Assembly (NCBI GenBank): GCA_964521285.1
Contig: CAZFQS010000023.1
Location: forward strand, 1-58,064
Origin: G020354785 sp964521285
GTDB taxonomy: Bacteria > Bacteroidota > Bacteroidia > Bacteroidales > UBA10428
DNA: 58,064 nucleotides
Direction of reading: 5' to 3'
The translations under genes and the position numbers were made by a program. Below the pieces are notes generated by a model, which ran no database searches, was not told the DNA's origin, and saw only the letters and a program-made list of their open reading frames with translations. Of this stretch, positions 53,680 through 58,064 are shown in pieces (position 1 is the first letter of the stretch; each line of letters begins with the position of its first letter).

Positions 53680-54939
53680 ATGATCAATAATTCCACACTT
53701 GGCATATACTTTTTCGCAAGAACAGAAAAACTTGCAAAAGATGGTAAAGCACCGGTTTATGTACGTATTACAGTGGATGGTAAAAGGTCGCTTGTGACGC
53801 TTAAAAGGTATATTGAACCCGACCGGTGGGACAAGACTGCCGGGTATGCAAAAGGGTTTAAAGAAAATGCAAAACAACTTAATGCTTATATTGATATTTT
53901 TCGCAATAAAATATATGCTGCACATAAAAGCCTTATTGATAATGATGAAATTATTTCTGCCGCCGAGATAAAGAATGTACTCCTTGGGCGGACCACAAGA
54001 ATGAAAACACTTGTTCAGCTTTTTGAATATCATAACCAAATGATGAAGGAGAAGGTAAATATTGAATATGCCCCTGCAACATTAAGGCGGTTTGAAACCA
54101 CCTTAATGCATATTAAGGCATTTTTAAAAATTAACTATAAGAAGGAAGATATTTTACTAATTGCATTAAAACATCAGTTTATTACTGATCTGGAACATTA
54201 TTTCAGGACCGAACGTGGTTGCAACCATAATTCTACAATGAAATACATTAAAAACCTGAAGAAAGTTGTAAATATTGCCCTTAATAATGATTGGCTGGAT
54301 AAAGACCCGTTTAAAAAGTTTAAAACAAGAATTGAACCAGTTGAAAGGGATTATTTAACAGAAGAAGAACTTAAGATATTGAAGGAAAAAGAATTTAAAA
54401 TTAAGCGCCTTGAAGTGACAAGGGACGTATTTTTGTTTTCCTGTTACACAGGCCTTGCTTTTGCTGATGTTTCAAAACTTGATGAAAACAATATAGCCAT
54501 TGGTATTGATGGTGAAAAATGGTTGCGTATTAAGAGGTCAAAAACCAATACTCCTTCCAATATCCCTTTATTGCCCCTTGCATTGGAGATTATTGAAAAG
54601 TATAAAGACAATCCAGAGGCACAGTATATGAACAGATTACTGCCTATTAAAAGCAATCAAAAGCAGAATGCATACCTAAAAGAAATTGCTGACCTATGTG
54701 AGATCAATAAAAACCTGACTACTCATCTTGCAAGGCATACATTTGCGACAACTGTTACTTTAGCAAATGGTGTGCCAATTGAATCTGTAAGCAGCATGCT
54801 AGGGCATAAAAGCATCCAGACAACACAGATTTATTCAAAAGTAATTGAAAAAAAAGTAAGCGAGGATATGCTTGCACTTAAATTACGGCTTAAAGAAAAG
54901 AATAAAAACCAACAAAAGAATACAGCAAATGGAAAATGA
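53680..54939 (+). CDS. int: Tyrosine recombinase (integrase), Bacteroidetes type
   Basis: The 419-residue protein has an N-terminal arm-binding domain (1-90, YFFARTEKLAKDGKAPVYVR), a SAM-like core-binding domain (about 105-215), and a catalytic domain. The active site shows Lys288 (RSKTN), His349 and Arg352 (HLARH), His376 (GHKS) and the nucleophile Tyr385 (QIYSKV). At the first catalytic Arg position the sequence is TGLAFAD, so Ala260 replaces Arg. IntDOT of the Bacteroides element CTnDOT is also known to lack this Arg. It integrates the element at the adjacent tRNA-Ser. The next gene overlaps it by 11 bases. Confidence 0.95.
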   Translation: MINNSTLGIYFFARTEKLAKDGKAPVYVRITVDGKRSLVTLKRYIEPDRWDKTAGYAKGFKENAKQLNAYIDIFRNKIYAAHKSLIDNDEIISAAEIKNVLLGRTTRMKTLVQLFEYHNQMMKEKVNIEYAPATLRRFETTLMHIKAFLKINYKKEDILLIALKHQFITDLEHYFRTERGCNHNSTMKYIKNLKKVVNIALNNDWLDKDPFKKFKTRIEPVERDYLTEEELKILKEKEFKIKRLEVTRDVFLFSCYTGLAFADVSKLDENNIAIGIDGEKWLRIKRSKTNTPSNIPLLPLALEIIEKYKDNPEAQYMNRLLPIKSNQKQNAYLKEIADLCEINKNLTTHLARHTFATTVTLANGVPIESVSSMLGHKSIQTTQIYSKVIEKKVSEDMLALKLRLKEKNKNQQKNTANGK

Positions 54940-55963
54940 ATTAAAAGATCCTTTATTGGATCAATCAATTGCAGAAATACCAAATTCTGATAAATTATAT
55001 GAGTTCTATTTCCAGGAATTGATTTACTGGTTTGATCATTGGAAGGATTTGCAAGATTTTAATAAAAATGATAATGATTTTTTTATTCGGTATACATTAT
55101 TCCCTCCAAGCCCTATACCTGAAATTGGAGAAACTCAAGAGGAAATAAAACTAAGACATATAGGAATTGAAAGATTGAGAAGGAGAAGTAATAGCGGCCT
55201 TCCCGGCAGATACCCCACAGAAGTTTTCCTAAGTTCAATGTTAAATCAAATTCAAAAAAACATTACTGCATTTTTAGTATGTTATGCAAAAGCAAGATCT
55301 ATTGAAAAAATTTTCAATGAAAAAAACATTCAATCTGAAATTGCTCTTATTGATCTTTTAAGCAAGGAGATATCAGAAGTAGCAAAAAGTAACACAAAGC
55401 AATTATTACCAACAATGTTCCATTTGCAAAACCATGGTTATCTTATGTCTGCAAGGGATAAAATCAAATTTGAATTAGAGCCGGATGTTGAGAATAAGTT
55501 TACGTACGAATTCCATTTCTCATACAAGTGTTCAAAAAATTTCCTTAAAGTATTTTCAGAATTATTGGCAGAAAGGAAAAAACTAATTGAAAAATTAGTA
55601 ATATCTCCTGAGCCTTCTGCTAGTGAAGATGAAAAAGATGAAATGGATTTTAATAAATATAATGATTCAAGCAATAAAATTAAATTCAATCTTAGTGTGC
55701 ATGAAATTGGGTCATTATTCCTTGAATTAGCAAAAAATAATATTATTGAAATACCAGTAAATTCAAATAATAAAATCAACATATCAGACCTGTCAAGAAA
55801 GATAACTGAACATTTTGAATCATCCAATCAGAAAACTATGTCTTTAAATAGTGTTAAAAATAAAATCTTTTTAAATAAAGGATTATCAGAAGAAAACCTG
55901 GAGAAATTTCATCAGGTGGTAAGAAACCTCTCCTATATTGCTGTAAGACAAAATAAAAAATAA
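54929..55963 (+). CDS. Element-encoded hypothetical protein, possibly RteC-like
   Basis: I start at the ATG at 54929 (MENELKDPLLDQ), which overlaps the integrase by 11 bases; an upstream ATG at 54872 would overlap by 68. The 344-residue protein is soluble and mostly helical: FYFQELIYWFDHWKDLQDF (residues 27-45), LERR-like basic stretches, an acidic linker (near 230, SASEDEKDEMDF), and a C-terminal region reading LSVHEIGSLFLELAKNNII with later ISDLSRKITEHFES. That last part resembles the C-terminal region of RteC, a regulator of Bacteroides conjugative elements, in layout only. The family is not recognised with certainty. Confidence 0.75.
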   Translation: MENELKDPLLDQSIAEIPNSDKLYEFYFQELIYWFDHWKDLQDFNKNDNDFFIRYTLFPPSPIPEIGETQEEIKLRHIGIERLRRRSNSGLPGRYPTEVFLSSMLNQIQKNITAFLVCYAKARSIEKIFNEKNIQSEIALIDLLSKEISEVAKSNTKQLLPTMFHLQNHGYLMSARDKIKFELEPDVENKFTYEFHFSYKCSKNFLKVFSELLAERKKLIEKLVISPEPSASEDEKDEMDFNKYNDSSNKIKFNLSVHEIGSLFLELAKNNIIEIPVNSNNKINISDLSRKITEHFESSNQKTMSLNSVKNKIFLNKGLSEENLEKFHQVVRNLSYIAVRQNKK

Positions 55964-56079
55964 TTACCCTGACCCCTTCACCAATAGGCTTTTCAATGGG
56001 GTTGATCAACCTGGTTGTATAGGCACAGTAATTTAAATTTCTGTAAATTCATGCAAGTTTTTAGTTAATATGTCATTTT

Positions 56080-56349
56080 ATGAATCTAAATGAAATCGTT
56101 ACAAAAGATGATTTAATACTTCTTGAGCAGAAATTACTTGACGAGATAAAGAAAATCAGGAAACCAGCGGGGGTATCTAAGTGGTTAAGAAGTTCTGAGG
56201 TCCGGAAAATGCTTTCTATTTCCCCTGGAACCTTACAAAATTTAAGGATAAATGGAACATTGCCTTATACGAAAATAAGTTCCATTTACTATTATAATGT
56301 TGAGGATATAAACAGAATAATGGATAAAAATAAATTTCAAAATAAATAA
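56080..56349 (+). CDS. Excisionase-like HTH protein
   Basis: The 89-residue protein has a short helical N-terminus and one HTH_17 domain: WLRSSEVRKMLSISPGTLQN (37-56), LRINGTLPYTKISSIYYY, VEDINRIM. Proteins of this kind follow the integrase in many Bacteroidetes elements and act in excision or as regulators. The gene stands 117 bases behind the 344-residue protein gene and 2 bases before the first zinc-ribbon gene. It is a candidate to bind the CTACC motifs upstream of int; that is inference. Confidence 0.88.
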   Translation: MNLNEIVTKDDLILLEQKLLDEIKKIRKPAGVSKWLRSSEVRKMLSISPGTLQNLRINGTLPYTKISSIYYYNVEDINRIMDKNKFQNK

Positions 56350-56351
56350 TA

Positions 56352-56660
56352 ATGGAAACACCATACCATAAAATATGCGAATATGAATTCTGCGAACAGC
56401 CTGAATTCATCGCTAAACGGTCAAATCAAAAATATTGCAGTGTCGATCATTACCAGAAACAGAATAACTATAAAGAAAAAATAAAACGAGATTTGACAAA
56501 AAAGATAAATGCAATTCTGGCAAAAAACCGAGAGATACTCAGACAAAACTTTGAAAAGAATAATGGTATAATTTCCAAAGAAAAATTGTTAAGTGCAGGG
56601 TATATTTTTAATTATCATACACACAAATTGAATATAAAAGATTCATTTGATGGGATTTGA
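56352..56660 (+). CDS. Small zinc-ribbon-like protein (first copy)
   Basis: The 102-residue protein has CEYEFC, then FIAKRSNQKYCSVDH: ligands Cys9, Cys14, Cys29 and His33, as in small zinc ribbons. The rest is basic and helical (KEKIKRDLTKKINAILAKNRE). The gene follows the HTH gene after 2 bases and overlaps the next gene, a related zinc-ribbon protein, by 11 bases, so translation is coupled. Likely binds nucleic acid; the role in the element is unknown. Confidence 0.75.
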   Translation: METPYHKICEYEFCEQPEFIAKRSNQKYCSVDHYQKQNNYKEKIKRDLTKKINAILAKNREILRQNFEKNNGIISKEKLLSAGYIFNYHTHKLNIKDSFDGI

Positions 56661-57015
56661 GAATATATATGAAAAGAATTGTCCATTCTGTAATAAAAAA
56701 TTCATCGCGAATCATTTAAGCCGGATATATTGTACAGAAAAGTGTAAAAGAAGGATGTTTCGTAAAAAAAAGCAAGATAAAAAGAGACTTAAAAATGAAG
56801 ACAGGAAAGCATTGGAATTAAATGATCTGCTTTTAGATGAGCTTTACACTAAAAGAAAAACATCATATACAAAAGCCGAACTGGAAGATGTAAAATTCAA
56901 TCCACATTGTTACGATCGCAGGTTTAAAATTGAAAATTATATCATATATACTCTGAAGGATTATTTATTACTGGAATTACCAGAAAGAGTTTTTAAAATC
57001 TATAAATCTTATTAA
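56650..57015 (+). CDS. Small zinc-ribbon-like protein (second copy)
   Basis: The 121-residue protein starts at the ATG at 56650; a TTG one codon upstream is less likely. It has CPFC, then FIANHLSRIYCTEKC: ligands Cys11, Cys14, Cys28 and Cys32, the same spacing plan as the previous protein but with Cys as the last ligand. A strongly basic stretch follows (KRRMFRKKKQDKKRLK), then an acidic and aromatic C-terminal half. The two genes look like diverged tandem copies of one domain. Function unknown. Confidence 0.78.
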   Translation: MGFENIYEKNCPFCNKKFIANHLSRIYCTEKCKRRMFRKKKQDKKRLKNEDRKALELNDLLLDELYTKRKTSYTKAELEDVKFNPHCYDRRFKIENYIIYTLKDYLLLELPERVFKIYKSY

Positions 57016-57018
57016 CCT

Positions 57019-57243
57019 ATGTATATTAAAGAAGAAGGAATTTTTGATCATCATCCGTTGAATAGTGAACCCGCATATGAAACATCAACATCTAGTCCAA
57101 GCAAAAAAACAAATACAACTTATTGGATCATTGTGGCAGGAATAGCGATTGTTGCTTGTACTATTGTTGGATATTATGTTTTCAAACACTATTTTACAAA
57201 AAGTGAAGAAAAGAAAAATTCAAGTCCAGTGTACACGGATTGA
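57019..57243 (+). CDS. Small single-helix membrane protein
   Basis: The 74-residue protein has a polar, Ser/Thr-rich N-terminus, one membrane helix at about 33-54 (IIVAGIAIVACTIVGYYVF) and a charged C-terminal tail. No signal peptide or motif is seen. It follows the second zinc-ribbon gene after 3 bases, so it belongs to the same operon. Function unknown. Confidence 0.6.
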   Translation: MYIKEEGIFDHHPLNSEPAYETSTSSPSKKTNTTYWIIVAGIAIVACTIVGYYVFKHYFTKSEEKKNSSPVYTD

Positions 57244-57527
57244 TTCACATAATTGTGATTAGTAATCAATCATCATAATTTTTTTGTTATGATCACCATT
57301 ACTATTTGACTTATCTCATAATTCTATAAATCTATCTTCATTAGCTAATGGATTATCCTTTGTAAAACTTTAAAATTATTCTGGTTCAGTTAATCAATGC
57401 AATTATATAATACAATACCTTTTAAAATACAATCTGTTTATATTACGAGTGTAAATCGTCAAAGTGCTGTGGTCCAAAATTTATGTATTTTCTTAAGTGG
57501 TATTTCTTTAAATTCCATTAATTAAAA
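57244..57527. other. Intergenic region between element operon and IS
   Basis: No gene. Two short dyads: TGATT/AATCA around 57257-57269, and ATCATAA (57272-57278) with TTATGAT (57287-57293). The IS end must lie between about 57300 and 57527; TGTAAATCGTCAAAGTGCTG at 57450-57469 is a candidate terminal sequence but cannot be checked without the other end. Confidence 0.4.
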
Positions 57528-58064
57528 TTAAGCAATTTCTTTTTTATTTTCCTGCGATATTTTCAGTTTTCTATTCAAATAATTTATCCTTCTTTGTTTT
57601 ATAGTTCTGTACTTTATTTCTTTTCTTTGATTTAGTATCTGAAAATCCCTCCCAAAAAAGACATCTGAGGGAGTAAGATTATCCAGTGACTCGTGATACC
57701 TCTCATTATTGTAATACTCGATAAATTCAGACAGGCTTTTTTCTAATTCCTCCGGTGAAAAATAGTTATCAAGCTTAATTACATTTTTCATAGACCTGTG
57801 GTATCGTTCTATTTTTCCTTGTGTCTGTGGATGGCGAACTCTTCCCCTGACATGATGTATTCCTGCTCTGTTCAGGTAATTTGCTAACTCTGTTGATATA
57901 TAACAGGATCCGTTATCCGACAATAGTTTTGGCCGCTCCTGTTTTTTTAGATGTGTTTTTCGAAGGGCTTCATCGATACAGCGTTCCACATCATCGGATT
58001 TCATGTTCCTGCATAACTCCCAGCTTATAATATACCTGGAATAATCATCCATAACAGTTGACAG
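57528..58064 (-). CDS. IS transposase, integrase core, N-terminus cut by window edge
   Basis: The frame stays open to the window end, so only the C-terminal 178 or so residues are seen. They form a retroviral-integrase (rve) core: the DDY of the first catalytic Asp near the edge, LLSDNGS with the second Asp, and HPQTQGKIERYHR with the Glu (DDE). The C-terminal part (YYNNERYHESLDNLTPSDVFFGR) is typical of IS3- or IS481-type transposases in Bacteroidetes. It is oriented against the element genes and was probably inserted later. Confidence 0.9.
   Translation of the reverse strand: MSTVMDDYSRYIISWELCRNMKSDDVERCIDEALRKTHLKKQERPKLLSDNGSCYISTELANYLNRAGIHHVRGRVRHPQTQGKIERYHRSMKNVIKLDNYFSPEELEKSLSEFIEYYNNERYHESLDNLTPSDVFFGRDFQILNQRKEIKYRTIKQRRINYLNRKLKISQENKKEIA

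Noticed and set aside
54872..54928. 19-codon upstream extension of the 344-residue element protein
   Set aside because: It would overlap the integrase by 68 bases and its residues are only the shifted frame of the integrase C-terminus.
55964..58064. Search for a second copy of the tRNA-Ser 3' end as right attachment site
   Set aside because: No copy of GGTTCGAATCCCCC or of the acceptor end was found before the window ends.

Overview
The window reads as a low-G+C chromosome segment of a Bacteroidota bacterium, most likely Bacteroidales in the broad sense (Bacteroides/Marinilabiliales-like), probably anaerobic or facultative. The evidence is a short primary sigma factor without an acidic N-terminal domain, type III glutamine synthetase, pyruvate:ferredoxin oxidoreductase, a PorE-like type IX secretion protein, a tmRNA whose tag reads GENNFALAA, tgt without the usual zinc cysteines, and promoters of the TTTG-N19/20-TAnnTTTG kind instead of -35/-10 boxes. 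Almost all of it is core genome; only the two ends look accessory. Left end (1-1.9 kb): a gene truncated by the window edge, a structured non-coding stretch ending in a terminator-like hairpin, and a NYN-domain nuclease-like gene directly behind that hairpin. From 1.9 to 12 kb: ssrA, rpe and rpoD on the minus strand, divergent rho, then nifJ-ruvX-def and a convergent dihydroorotate-dehydrogenase-like gene. From 12 to 22.5 kb: a ComEC-like channel protein, the trkA-trkH potassium uptake pair, a YciO-like protein, an exported metallo-beta-lactamase-fold protein, an orphan MacB/FtsX-type permease, a SiaC-like protein, gapA and an outer-membrane protein. From 22.5 to 33.3 kb: two tiny paralogous lipoproteins that no long-ORF search would show, a structured intergenic stretch, a DUF3109 protein, glnN, rpmH, an exported TldD/TldE-like pair, a class IV aminotransferase and a membrane-anchored C39-like protein with Ser at the catalytic Cys position. 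From 33.6 to 43.6 kb: an outer-membrane protein, lpdA, a purine permease, a PorE-like protein, a radical SAM protein with a Tat-lipoprotein-like leader, a small HTH protein, a membrane protein, an Ig-like lipoprotein and a STAS protein. From 43.7 to 53.2 kb: rsmG, an ECF sigma factor overlapping a glycosyltransferase gene, tgt-lptG, a biotin-dependent carboxyltransferase with its biotin carrier, ispE and dnaB. Right end (53.3-58.06 kb): tRNA-Ser(GCU) followed by the beginning of an integrated element. This holds a Bacteroidetes-type tyrosine recombinase with Ala at the usual first catalytic Arg, whose promoter region carries repeated CTACC/GGTAG motifs, then an uncharacterised 345-residue protein, an excisionase-like HTH protein, two related zinc-ribbon proteins, a small membrane protein, and an insertion-sequence transposase running off the edge. 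The far end of the element is outside the window. No complete defence or biosynthetic system is visible. The observations most worth following are the twin micro-lipoproteins, the radical SAM protein with export signals, the Cys-to-Ser C39 protein, the exported TldD/E pair and the regulatory region of the integrase.
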